13,787 nt of DNA from an uncultured PS1 clade bacterium (GTDB lineage Bacteria > Pseudomonadota > Gammaproteobacteria > PS1 > Pseudothioglobaceae): positions 1-13,787 of the forward strand of contig CALFDA010000060.1 in assembly GCA_937950605.1 (NCBI GenBank), given 5' to 3'. The translations under genes and the position numbers were made by a program. The notes below the pieces were generated by a model. That model ran no database searches. It was not told the origin of the DNA and worked only from the letters and a program-made list of their open reading frames with translations. Positions 7,174-13,787 of the stretch are shown here, one piece after another; position 1 is the stretch's first letter; each line of letters starts with the position of its first letter.

Positions 7174-8037
7174 ATGGCAGGCGGAAAGGAAATTAGAACA
7201 CAGATTTCAAGTATTAAGAATACTCAGAAAATCACATCAGCCATGGAAATGGTAGCGGCTTCTAAGATGAAAAAAGCACAAGATAGAATGATGGCATCAC
7301 GCCCTTATTCTGAAAAGATTGCAAATGTGATTGGTCATTTGACTCACGCACACTCAGAGTTTGAACACCCTTATATGAAAGCATCAAGTAATGTTAAGTG
7401 CGTTGGCATTATTGTTGTTTCTAGCGACAGAGGCTTGTGCGGTGGACTAAATACTAATCTATTTAGAACTTTATTGAAAACAATTTCCAACTATCAAGCA
7501 CAAGGCGTTACTGTTGAGCTTTGTACGATTGGAAAAAAAGCCACATCATTTTTCAAAAACACTGGTTTAAACATTAAATCCGTATTAACGGATTTAGGTG
7601 ATACACCACAATTTGATGATATGTTAGGCGCAATTAAAGTAATGCTAGATGCCTATGATAATGGTGAGATTCAACAGTTGTCCGTGGCTTATAACCGATT
7701 TAAAAACACAATGACACAGGTGCCAACGGTATCACAATTAGTGCCAATGATTGCCAGCAAAGTAGAAAGTATGGATTATCATTGGGATTATATCTATGAA
7801 CCAGATGCCCAAGAAGCGCTAAGCGCATTGTTAGTGCGCTATATTGAAGCTTTAGTTTACCAAGGCTTGGTTGAAAACATAGCTTGCGAGCAATCTTCTC
7901 GCATGATTGCAATGAAGAGTGCAACTGATAATGCGGGTGATATGGTAAAAGATTTAGAATTAGTTTACAACAAGGCTAGGCAAGCAGCGATTACTCAAGA
8001 GATATCTGAAATTGTGGGTGGTGCTGCTGCGGTATAA
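7174..8037 (+). CDS. atpG: ATP synthase F1 subunit gamma
   Basis: The 287-residue rotor shaft, the same length as E. coli AtpG, turns inside alpha3beta3 and couples c-ring rotation to catalysis. The N-terminal helix carries IRTQISSIKNTQKITSAMEM (residues 7-26) and VAASKMKKAQ follows. SSDRGLCGGLN (about 82-92) is the conserved central loop. The C-terminal helix has the typical R-x-x-AMKSATDNA and NKARQAAITQE motifs. A GGGATAGG ribosome binding region lies directly before the ATG, 14 nt after atpA. Confidence 0.97.
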   Translation: MAGGKEIRTQISSIKNTQKITSAMEMVAASKMKKAQDRMMASRPYSEKIANVIGHLTHAHSEFEHPYMKASSNVKCVGIIVVSSDRGLCGGLNTNLFRTLLKTISNYQAQGVTVELCTIGKKATSFFKNTGLNIKSVLTDLGDTPQFDDMLGAIKVMLDAYDNGEIQQLSVAYNRFKNTMTQVPTVSQLVPMIASKVESMDYHWDYIYEPDAQEALSALLVRYIEALVYQGLVENIACEQSSRMIAMKSATDNAGDMVKDLELVYNKARQAAITQEISEIVGGAAAV

Positions 8038-8094
8038 AAATAGTTTAACCTAGATAAATTTAATGGTAAGAATTTAAAAAAGAGAAAAAACAAA

Positions 8095-9486
8095 ATGAGT
8101 AACGGAAAAATTACACAAATTATCGGCGCAGTTATTGACGTTGAATTTCCAGAAAACGCGATTCCAAATATTTATAACGCCCTAACAGTTGTTAAAACGG
8201 GATTGGTACTAGAGGTGCAACAACAACTCGGTGATAACGTGGTTCGCGCTATTGCAATGGGCAGTTCAGAAGGGCTAAAAAGAGGTCTGGAGGTTTCTAA
8301 CACGGGGGCATCAATTAAAGTTCCCGTGGGTACTAAGACGCTTGGGCGCATTATGAATGTATTAGGTGAGCCTATTGACAATGCTGGCGATATCGGTCAA
8401 GAGGATGATTGGGAGATTCACCGTATTGCACCTGCTTATGATGAATTATCTCCAGCAACCGAGTTATTAGAGACAGGCATTAAGGTGATTGACTTGATTT
8501 GTCCGTTTGCTAAAGGCGGTAAAGTTGGTTTATTCGGTGGTGCAGGAGTTGGAAAAACGGTCAACATGATGGAATTGATTCGTAATATTGCGATTGAGCA
8601 TTCGGGTTACTCTGTGTTTGCGGGCGTTGGTGAGCGTACCCGTGAAGGTAATGACTTCTATCACGAAATGAAAGAATCCAATGTATTAGACAAGGTGTCT
8701 CTTGTCTACGGTCAGATGAACGAGCCGCCAGGAAATAGGTTGCGTGTTGCTTTAACAGGTTTAACCATGGCTGAATACTTCCGTGATGAGGGTCGTGATG
8801 TGTTATTGTTTATTGATAATATTTATCGTTACACATTAGCGGGAACTGAAGTATCAGCATTACTGGGTCGTATGCCTTCAGCAGTAGGTTACCAACCGAC
8901 ACTTGCCTCAGAAATGGGTGCGTTGCAAGAGCGTATTACCTCAACCAAGAAAGGCTCAATCACTTCAATTCAAGCGGTGTATGTGCCTGCAGATGACTTG
9001 ACAGATCCATCTCCAGCAACAACCTTTGCTCACTTAGATGCGACCGTAGTGTTATCACGTCAAGTAGCAGAATTAGGCGTTTATCCTGCAGTAGACCCAC
9101 TGGATTCTACCTCACGCCAACTAGACCCGCTTATCGTTGGCGAAGAACACTATAATGTTGCACGTGGCGTGCAGGGCGTGTTACAGCGCTATAAAGAGCT
9201 TAAAGATATTATTGCGATCTTGGGTATGGACGAATTATCTGAAGAAGACAAACAGGCCGTATCTCGTGCTCGTAAAATTCAGCGCTTTTTGTCTCAGCCG
9301 TTTTTCGTGGCAGAAGTTTTCACAGGTGCGTCTGGTAAATATGTGTCTTTGAAAGATACTATTGCTGGATTCAAAGCGATTCTTGATGGTGAGATGGACG
9401 ACTTGCCAGAACAAGCATTCTATATGATGGGTTCCATTGATGAAGTTCGTGAAAAAGCTGCGGAAACCTCCGCACAGAAAGCATAA
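8095..9486 (+). CDS. atpD: ATP synthase F1 subunit beta (catalytic)
   Basis: The 463-residue catalytic subunit (E. coli 460) synthesises ATP from ADP and phosphate. The P-loop GGAGVGKT is at 148-155, and the catalytic Glu180 lies in GVGERTREGND. The Walker B strand DVLLFIDNIYRY (235-246) and the DELSEED loop that meets gamma and epsilon (379-385) are intact. The ribosome binding site is weak (AAGAG within an A-rich leader), in a 57-bp gap after atpG. The stop overlaps the atpC ATG by one base (TAATG). Codon use is visibly richer in GC third positions than the left-edge HNH gene, as expected for a highly expressed core gene. Confidence 0.98.
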   Translation: MSNGKITQIIGAVIDVEFPENAIPNIYNALTVVKTGLVLEVQQQLGDNVVRAIAMGSSEGLKRGLEVSNTGASIKVPVGTKTLGRIMNVLGEPIDNAGDIGQEDDWEIHRIAPAYDELSPATELLETGIKVIDLICPFAKGGKVGLFGGAGVGKTVNMMELIRNIAIEHSGYSVFAGVGERTREGNDFYHEMKESNVLDKVSLVYGQMNEPPGNRLRVALTGLTMAEYFRDEGRDVLLFIDNIYRYTLAGTEVSALLGRMPSAVGYQPTLASEMGALQERITSTKKGSITSIQAVYVPADDLTDPSPATTFAHLDATVVLSRQVAELGVYPAVDPLDSTSRQLDPLIVGEEHYNVARGVQGVLQRYKELKDIIAILGMDELSEEDKQAVSRARKIQRFLSQPFFVAEVFTGASGKYVSLKDTIAGFKAILDGEMDDLPEQAFYMMGSIDEVREKAAETSAQKA

Positions 9487-9902
9487 TGTCAGTCATGCAT
9501 GTTGATATTGTAAGTGCTACCGAATCACTTTATTCGGGTGAAGCAAAGTGTGTGTTTGCTCCTGCTACTATGGGGGAGATTGGTGTTTATCCAAAACATG
9601 TTGCGTTATTATCAACTTTAAAACCTGGTGAAGTTCGTGTTGAAACTGAAAAAGGCTTTGAGTCTATTTATGTCTCTGGTGGCATCGTAGAAGTACAACC
9701 TAATGTGGTTACTATTTTTTCTGACACCGCAATTAGGGCAAGTGATTTAGACGAAGCCAAAGCTTTAGAAGCCAAGCAACGCGCAGAGGCAGCTATGGAA
9801 GATGCGACTGAGAGTCAAGATATTTCGACCACTCAAGCAGCTTTGGCTGAATCAATGGCACAATTACAGATGATTAGCAAAATGCGTGGCAAGAAAATCT
9901 AA
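9486..9902 (+). CDS. atpC: ATP synthase F1 subunit epsilon
   Basis: The 138-residue subunit (E. coli 139) sits on gamma and can inhibit ATP hydrolysis through its C-terminal helices. The N-terminal beta sandwich (about 1-85) shows the family pattern MHVDIVSATESLYSGEA, GEIGVYPKHVALL and YVSGGIVEV. The remainder is the Ala/Glu-rich two-helix domain (about 88-138). The ATG at 9486 uses the A of the atpD TAA, so it is probably translated by coupling. It is the last gene of the operon. Its stop overlaps by four bases the stop of the convergent alkyltransferase remnant, and I see no terminator between them. Confidence 0.95.
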   Translation: MSVMHVDIVSATESLYSGEAKCVFAPATMGEIGVYPKHVALLSTLKPGEVRVETEKGFESIYVSGGIVEVQPNVVTIFSDTAIRASDLDEAKALEAKQRAEAAMEDATESQDISTTQAALAESMAQLQMISKMRGKKI

Positions 9903-10199
9903 ACGCAGATTTGAGTAAAATTTAAAATTTTGCCATTTTTCACCAAAACACCTTCTTTTTGCAGGCGTTCTATTTTCATCGATATGTCTTCTTTGAAACC
10001 ACCAATATCACCATTTGAATTAACTACGCGATGGCATGGCACTTTTGGGTGCAAAGGGGTTTTGACTCATAGCCAAACCAACAGCACGATAGGCTTTTGG
10101 GCGATTAATCAATTTTGCTAAACCCGCATAGGTAATTACCTGTCCAGCAGGAACATTATTTTTTAATGCGTGATAGCAAAGTCTTTGAAAATCAGTCAA
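9899..10199 (-). pseudogene. MGMT-type DNA alkyltransferase domain protein, broken by one frameshift
   Basis: Starting at TTG 10199, the first frame reads MTDFQRLCYHALKNNVPAGQ, then ITYAGLAKLINRPKAYRAVG up to NPF, and hits a stop at 10020-10022 after 59 residues. The second frame carries VPCHRVVNSNGDIGGF, with the active-site Cys codon at 10036-10034, and runs to TAG at 9901-9899. The joined product would be 99 residues, the normal size of stand-alone O6-alkylguanine alkyltransferase domains that repair alkylated DNA. One extra base, or equivalently a short indel, near the C/G runs at 10043-10059 explains the shift. Cys rather than Trp in PCHR separates it from ATL proteins. TTG lies 5 nt after the kdsC stop, so it is the last gene of the cluster. 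A sequencing error in a homopolymer is possible, as is a programmed shift. Confidence 0.8.
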
Positions 10200-10204
10200 G
10201 TTAG

Positions 10205-10729
10205 TTATCTTAGAAAAGGTTTCATTGCATCGTCAAACTTATCCTGTGCTTTAAGGATAAAGTCACACACTTCACGCACCGCCCCATGACCGCCTATTTT
10301 TTTGGTGGTGAAATCTGAGCGTTGTTTAACTAAATCGTGTGCATTAGCAACGGTAACCGAAAAACCAACTTTAGTCATTACTGGTAAATCAACAACATCA
10401 TCACCCATATAAGCTGTCTCATTAGTGCTCAAATTAAGTTTTTGTAGCAAGTCGTTAAAAGCCACAAGTTTATCGGATTGCCCTTGATAAAAATGTTTAA
10501 TACCGAGATTTTTCATGCGGTGTGCCACTGTTTTTGAGTCTCTAGCGGTAATCACAGCCATTTCAATGCCATTGTCTTTGAGCATTTTCATGCCGTGTCC
10601 ATCTAATGAATTAAAACGCTTAATTTCTGTGCCTTCTGCAGTAAAGTATAATCCGCCATCGGTCAAAACACCATCTACATCAAAAATAATCAACTTAATT
10701 TTTTTTGCCAATTCTATTATTTCCATCAT
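10205..10729 (-). CDS. kdsC: 3-deoxy-D-manno-octulosonate 8-phosphate phosphatase
   Basis: The 174-residue HAD-family enzyme dephosphorylates Kdo-8-phosphate to Kdo for the inner core of lipopolysaccharide. From ATG 10729 the motifs are FDVDGVLTDG with the catalytic Asp17 and Asp19, ITAR with Thr61, SDK with Lys87, and GDDVVD with Asp110-Asp111. It lacks a large cap domain, as in tetrameric KdsC. The start at 10729 is favoured because GGAG lies 9 nt upstream, inside ampD, and the ATG overlaps the ampD stop as ATGA. A TTG 15 bases further up overlaps that ribosome binding site and is unlikely. In E. coli the neighbours are kdsD and lptC, which are absent here. Confidence 0.92.
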   Translation of the reverse strand: MMEIIELAKKIKLIIFDVDGVLTDGGLYFTAEGTEIKRFNSLDGHGMKMLKDNGIEMAVITARDSKTVAHRMKNLGIKHFYQGQSDKLVAFNDLLQKLNLSTNETAYMGDDVVDLPVMTKVGFSVTVANAHDLVKQRSDFTTKKIGGHGAVREVCDFILKAQDKFDDAMKPFLR

Positions 10730-11241
10730 TTTATTTTGCTCCAATCAAAACTATCAAATGGGTCGGTTTTTCTACCTGAGGCAATATTGCTATGTCCAAC
10801 AACATGGGTTATGTGATAATGTGATTTTAATTGTTTTAGTGCTATTTTTAAGGTTTGGTATTGCTTGGCTTCATAAGCAATGTCATCGCTTCCTTCTACC
10901 TCTATACCAATAGAAAAGTCATTGCAATTTTCGCGTCCTGCAAAATTTGACCTACCAGCATGCCATGCGCGCTTGTCAAATGGGACAAATTGAATTACCT
11001 CACCATCGCGCTTGATAAATAAATGCGCAGATACCTTAGTGTCAATTAAAGTTTGAAAATAAGGATGTTCGTTAACATCTAGTGTATTGGTAAAAAATTG
11101 TTCAACATAGTTGTTGCCAAATTTTTTTGGTGGCAAAGAGATGCTGTGAATAACCACTAAAGAAATCTCGTTATTAGGACGCTCATTGTAATTTGGTGAG
11201 CAAACCTGTTTAGCAAAAGTAAGTCTATGGTTGTTAATCAT
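10726..11241 (-). CDS. ampD: 1,6-anhydro-N-acetylmuramyl-L-alanine amidase
   Basis: The 171-residue cytoplasmic zinc amidase cleaves the stem peptide from anhydromuropeptides during peptidoglycan recycling. Zinc ligands His32 (VVIHSISLPP), His150 (VVGHSNIASGRKTDP) and Asp160 are in place. Glu114 (SIGIEVEG) and Lys158 match the E. coli catalytic residues Glu116 and Lys162. There is no signal peptide, which distinguishes it from the exported AmiD type. No ribosome binding site precedes the ATG. Instead an extended -10 box ends 7 nt upstream, so the message may be leaderless. The stop overlaps the kdsC start. Where an ampC/ampR pair exists, AmpD loss induces beta-lactamase, but neither gene is visible here. 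Confidence 0.93.
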   Translation of the reverse strand: MINNHRLTFAKQVCSPNYNERPNNEISLVVIHSISLPPKKFGNNYVEQFFTNTLDVNEHPYFQTLIDTKVSAHLFIKRDGEVIQFVPFDKRAWHAGRSNFAGRENCNDFSIGIEVEGSDDIAYEAKQYQTLKIALKQLKSHYHITHVVGHSNIASGRKTDPFDSFDWSKIK

Positions 11242-11248
11242 GTGCTAA

Positions 11249-11276
11249 ATTATAACAAATTTAGTGCTCTTGTAAC
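11249..11276 (-). promoter_or_regulatory. extended -10 promoter directly in front of ampD
   Basis: On the minus strand TGTTATAAT (11257-11249) is a perfect extended -10, with GTTACA (11276-11271; 4/6) 16 bp upstream. The TAA stop of the preceding dioxygenase gene (11252-11250) lies inside the TATAAT. Only 7 nt separate the -10 from the ampD ATG, so the predicted start of transcription falls on or next to that ATG. Confidence 0.5.
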
Positions 11277-12128
11277 CCTGTTAGTATAACGCCCCCTTAA
11301 TAATAAGCGCGGTTTGCTAGGGTGGTCGACAAACATCGAACGATTGTGTAATACATTGTTGCAAATCAACCCTTGATTAGCATTCATCAAGTGTTCAAAA
11401 TGATATGGGGTTTTGGTTTTTAACAAATCGTCTAATAAGGCAAGTGCTTGCTGAAGTTCTGTTGAGTTTAAAAACTCAATGTTTTTTTTGCGTTGCGTGT
11501 AACGCATACAAAGCGTGTTGTCAATCTCGTCAATGAAAAAAATTGGTCCCACAGATTTAGCACGTCTCACTTTTCCATTAACTTTATGTTCTGGAATACT
11601 CATCGCTTGTGGGTGACTAAGCACTTCAACCACATCTTGATTCTCCTCTCTTAACAATAAATAAACCATTTGTGGATCAATCCACTGGTTAACGCCCCCT
11701 GTGACACTTGGTGCAATACAAAACAGTGAGAAAGCGCGCACTCGATTTTCAATTGCATTGTAATAACCATCTGTGTGCCAGCCAAGGGCTTTATTGGTAT
11801 AAGTAATAAACCCTAATTGCCCTATCTTATTACTTTTGGTGACATACGCTAATCCATTGTTTTGTGCATACAGGTGTTGATCATAGTCAACCAAACCCAT
11901 TTGATGATTAATTTGTATAATTGCTTGCTCGTAATCTTTTTGTGCTTTGATTGCGAATAAAGCAAAGTTGTTATATTCACAAAGTCGCTGAATTGCTGTT
12001 TTTTCGGCTATAGTTAGCGCAAATGGGTTGGCAATCTCGACCATACATAAATTAATGTCATCAACCACATTAGCAAGTTTTTTATCACGCCAGCACTTGT
12101 AATTATCCGAATTATCTAATATGCTCAT
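11250..12128 (-). CDS. TauD/TfdA-family Fe(II)/2-oxoglutarate-dependent oxygenase
   Basis: The 292-residue protein has the double-stranded beta-helix iron site. His118 and Asp120 lie in LGWHTDGYYN. The distal His261 is in NNVLHNRSMFVDHP, followed by RLLLRGRY, whose Arg residues (274 and 278) are candidates for binding 2-oxoglutarate. No signal peptide or membrane segment is seen, so it is probably cytoplasmic. Family members hydroxylate taurine, gamma-butyrobetaine, herbicides and other small molecules; the substrate cannot be read from the sequence. It lies 8 bp upstream of ampD, so a shared transcript is likely. No ribosome binding site precedes the ATG, but a TATAAT (12140-12135) ends 6 nt before it. 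Confidence 0.85.
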   Translation of the reverse strand: MSILDNSDNYKCWRDKKLANVVDDINLCMVEIANPFALTIAEKTAIQRLCEYNNFALFAIKAQKDYEQAIIQINHQMGLVDYDQHLYAQNNGLAYVTKSNKIGQLGFITYTNKALGWHTDGYYNAIENRVRAFSLFCIAPSVTGGVNQWIDPQMVYLLLREENQDVVEVLSHPQAMSIPEHKVNGKVRRAKSVGPIFFIDEIDNTLCMRYTQRKKNIEFLNSTELQQALALLDDLLKTKTPYHFEHLMNANQGLICNNVLHNRSMFVDHPSKPRLLLRGRYTNRVTRALNLL

Positions 12129-12288
12129 AGTTTAATTATAATCTAACTTAACAAATAAATCTTATCACTTGTTTTTAGTTGTTGATTTGCGCTTTGGTTG
12201 CGAATAATAAATTGGCAAGGTTCGCACTATCTTAAATGAGGTTATTAGGAGCAAAATCAGTATAGATACTCAGGATGCTATTGGTGGA
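12129..12288. other. gap between rluD and the dioxygenase gene
   Basis: No gene is supported in these 160 bases. A stop-free plus-strand stretch (about 12212-12310) encodes some 33 residues without a start codon and resembles no family I recognise. A short AGTAT-AG-ATACT palindrome lies near 12259-12270. No intrinsic terminator for rluD was seen. Confidence 0.4.
12135..12140 (-). promoter_or_regulatory. possible -10 box of the dioxygenase gene
   Basis: A perfect TATAAT on the minus strand ends 6 nt before the ATG of the dioxygenase gene. No convincing -35 is found 16-18 bp upstream. In AT-rich DNA such hexamers occur by chance, so this is tentative. Confidence 0.3.
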
Positions 12289-13230
12289 TTAGAGTGCATC
12301 ATATTTTTGTAATGCTATTAGTAAATCTTGCATATCTTTTGGTAATGGCGATTTCCATGACATTTTTTCACTTGTTTTTGGGTGCGTTAAGGTTAATTTT
12401 TTGGCATGTAACGCTTGACGTTTGAAGGTTTTAAGTGCGATTTTGAGTCTTTCGTTAGCTTTTTTTGGAAAACGTATCTTACCCCCATACATTGTATCAG
12501 CGATCAACGGATAACCAATATGCGACATATGTAGGCGAATTTGGTGAGTGCGTCCCGTTTCTAAAATGACCTTGATATGCGTATGATGGGCAAATCGATT
12601 AATTATTCGATAATGGGTAATAGCATTTTTACCTGTTTCACTAACCGCTTGTTTAACGCGGCTTCTAGAATCACGCCCAATAGGCGCATCAATGCTACCG
12701 CCTGAAATCATATGTCCATAGACAATTGCACTATATTCCCTAGAAATTTTGTGTGTTTGTAATTGCTGAACCAACTTTTTTTGTGCAATAGCACTACGTG
12801 CTACTACCATCAAACCAGAGGTATTTTTGTCTAGTCTGTGGACAATTCCCGCTCTATCAAGTTTAGAAAGTGTTGAATCGTAATATAGTAATGCGTTTGC
12901 TAATGTGGCATTCCAATTGCCATTGCCCGGATGTGTTACTAGGGCGATCGGTTTATTGATAACAATAATATCATTATCTTCATAAACAACTTCTATAGCA
13001 ATATTCTCCGCTACCCAAGCATTAGTTTTTTCTTGTTGAATTGCCAACCTAACAATTTCACCACCTGATACTTTATTCTTAGGTTTAAATCTGTTACCAT
13101 CAATAGAAGCATTGCCCGATTTTACCCAAGCACTAATTCTAGAGCGTGAATAATCAGGCAACATCATTGCTATTGCGCTGTCAATGCGTTTGCCGATAAG
13201 TCTATCTGGAATGACTATATTTAAAATCAT
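12289..13230 (-). CDS. rluD: 23S rRNA pseudouridine synthase RluD
   Basis: The 313-residue enzyme is predicted to convert uridines 1911, 1915 and 1917 in helix 69 of 23S rRNA to pseudouridine. An N-terminal S4 RNA-binding domain (about 13-65, RIDSAIAMMLPDYSRSRISA) precedes the RluA-type catalytic domain. The catalytic Asp134 is in GIVHRLDKNTSGLMV. Later family motifs are ISREYSAIVYG (163-173) and ETGRTHQIRLHMSHIGYPLI. Length and S4 domain favour RluD over RluC, whose S4 domain is also present but whose motifs differ. The ATG at 13230 has no clear ribosome binding site. In many gammaproteobacteria a bamD gene lies divergent to rluD; none is visible here. Confidence 0.88.
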   Translation of the reverse strand: MILNIVIPDRLIGKRIDSAIAMMLPDYSRSRISAWVKSGNASIDGNRFKPKNKVSGGEIVRLAIQQEKTNAWVAENIAIEVVYEDNDIIVINKPIALVTHPGNGNWNATLANALLYYDSTLSKLDRAGIVHRLDKNTSGLMVVARSAIAQKKLVQQLQTHKISREYSAIVYGHMISGGSIDAPIGRDSRSRVKQAVSETGKNAITHYRIINRFAHHTHIKVILETGRTHQIRLHMSHIGYPLIADTMYGGKIRFPKKANERLKIALKTFKRQALHAKKLTLTHPKTSEKMSWKSPLPKDMQDLLIALQKYDAL

Positions 13231-13430
13231 AAGTACTACTTTGACAGCTAATGTTAATCATAGGGCAATTCCTCAAGATTGAGTATTTTGGAAATTTAAC
13301 AAACAAAAATATAATTACCAGTATTTCTTGTTTTAAGAAGCAAATCGCTAATTTTTTGATTGCTTAATATGTGGTTTATACGTAGTTGGTAGAATTTATC
13401 AATTAAACGTTATACAAAGATGCGACAATT
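13231..13430. other. gap between tRNA-Glu and rluD
   Basis: I see no gene in these 200 bases. They are AT-rich, with a TTCTT/AAGAA inverted repeat near 13325-13339 and a TTGACA on the plus strand at 13241-13246 that lacks a matching -10. No rluD promoter could be named with confidence. Confidence 0.4.
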
Positions 13431-13508
13431 TGGCGTCCCGTAGGAGATTTGAACTCTCTGTTTTCAGGATGAAATCCTGATGTCCTTGGCCAACTAGACG
13501 AACGGGAC
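13431..13508 (-). tRNA. tRNA-Glu (anticodon UUC), CCA encoded
   Basis: Read on the minus strand, the acceptor stem GTCCCGT pairs fully with ACGGGAC, the anticodon stem TCAGG pairs with CCTGA, and the loop ATTTCAT gives anticodon UUC. The discriminator G and an encoded CCA (13433-13431) complete a 78-nt molecule. The whole closely follows E. coli tRNA-Glu, including the GTCT D-stem and the GGAC partner. The T-stem GAGAG / CTCCT has one A-C mismatch at its second pair and a G-U at its first, while the loop TTCAAAT is normal. A TATAAT on the minus strand (13531-13526) lies 17 nt upstream and may be the -10. Confidence 0.95.
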
Positions 13509-13787
13509 AGGCAACATTTTATAAGATTATAAACTTTTAGGCAGAAAAAATGGCATAGTTTAAGCCAAGATATTCAATTTAGTCTTTAGAACAATGTTAT
13601 TGAAATATTGTGAGAATATTTGTATTAAAAATTAAATCAAATTAAGAATTTTTACTGTTCTTGCTGTAATTTTATTGATAAAAATTACCTCTACACTGTC
13701 CTAATAGTGACAACAAAATTGATGCTTGCAAATACAAGCAACTTAAGCACATGGTGGTTCGTAATTTGTGTTGCCTTTAAGTATTTT
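13509..13787. other. right-edge stretch without a gene, two hairpins
   Basis: No coding frame of note is present. Two hairpins are visible: GTAATTTT / AAAATTAC (13666-13673 and 13681-13688, 7-nt loop) and TGCTTG / CAAGCA (13723-13728 and 13735-13740, 6-nt loop). Neither is followed by a T-run on either strand. On the minus strand a frame open from the right edge runs about 31 codons to a TAG near 13693 and could be the end of a gene outside the window, but shows no recognisable motif. Confidence 0.4.

Noticed and set aside
9930..10121. 63-residue plus-strand frame after atpC
   Set aside because: It lies antisense to the alkyltransferase remnant, whose minus-strand frames carry the conserved PCHRVV motif.
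12212..12310. Startless 33-residue plus-strand stretch between the dioxygenase gene and rluD
   Set aside because: It has no start codon, no ribosome binding site and no recognisable family, and a frame of this length arises easily by chance.
1..13787. CRISPR array, riboswitch or complete insertion sequence
   Set aside because: No regularly spaced direct repeats, no conserved aptamer pattern and no intact transposase were seen on either strand.

Overview
The window is AT-rich. Its protein set suggests a sulfur-oxidising gammaproteobacterium, most likely of the SUP05 / Candidatus Thioglobus group that includes the thiotrophic mussel and clam symbionts. The reasons are an E. coli-like F1Fo ATP synthase operon, a sulfide:quinone oxidoreductase beside it, and KdsC, AmpD, RluD and tRNA-Glu of gammaproteobacterial type. 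The lineage is inferred from protein character; no database search was possible.

Layout: (1) 1-890 holds the C-terminal part of a DUF262/DUF1524 (GmrSD-like) HNH protein, probably antiphage or restriction, whose beginning lies left of the window. (2) 891-1386 has no intact gene but contains inverted repeats, a strong hairpin and coding-like debris, and looks like a relic of accessory DNA. (3) A minus-strand sulfide:quinone oxidoreductase (1387-2673) is divergent from the complete atpIBEFHAGDC operon (2878-9902, plus strand), and both have recognisable sigma70 promoters in the 204-bp gap. (4) A compact minus-strand cluster follows, in transcription order: a TauD/TfdA-like dioxygenase, ampD, kdsC, and a frameshifted MGMT-type alkyltransferase whose stop overlaps that of atpC. 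(5) rluD (minus) and tRNA-Glu(UUC) (minus) come next, then about 280 bp with no gene.

How they work together: SQR feeds electrons from sulfide into the quinone pool, and the resulting proton gradient drives the ATP synthase encoded next door. The minus-strand cluster handles cell-envelope turnover and synthesis (AmpD for peptidoglycan recycling, KdsC for the Kdo of LPS), together with an uncharacterised Fe(II)/2-oxoglutarate oxygenase and a DNA-repair gene that appears broken.

Most of the window is ordinary core genome. The points worth checking are the truncated defence gene and its debris-filled flank, the frameshifted alkyltransferase, the apparently leaderless ampD with its stop/-10 overlap, the long structured atpB-atpE gap, and a T-stem mismatch in tRNA-Glu. 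I found no convincing new multi-gene system; the best candidate for accessory biology is the left edge, most of which lies outside the window.
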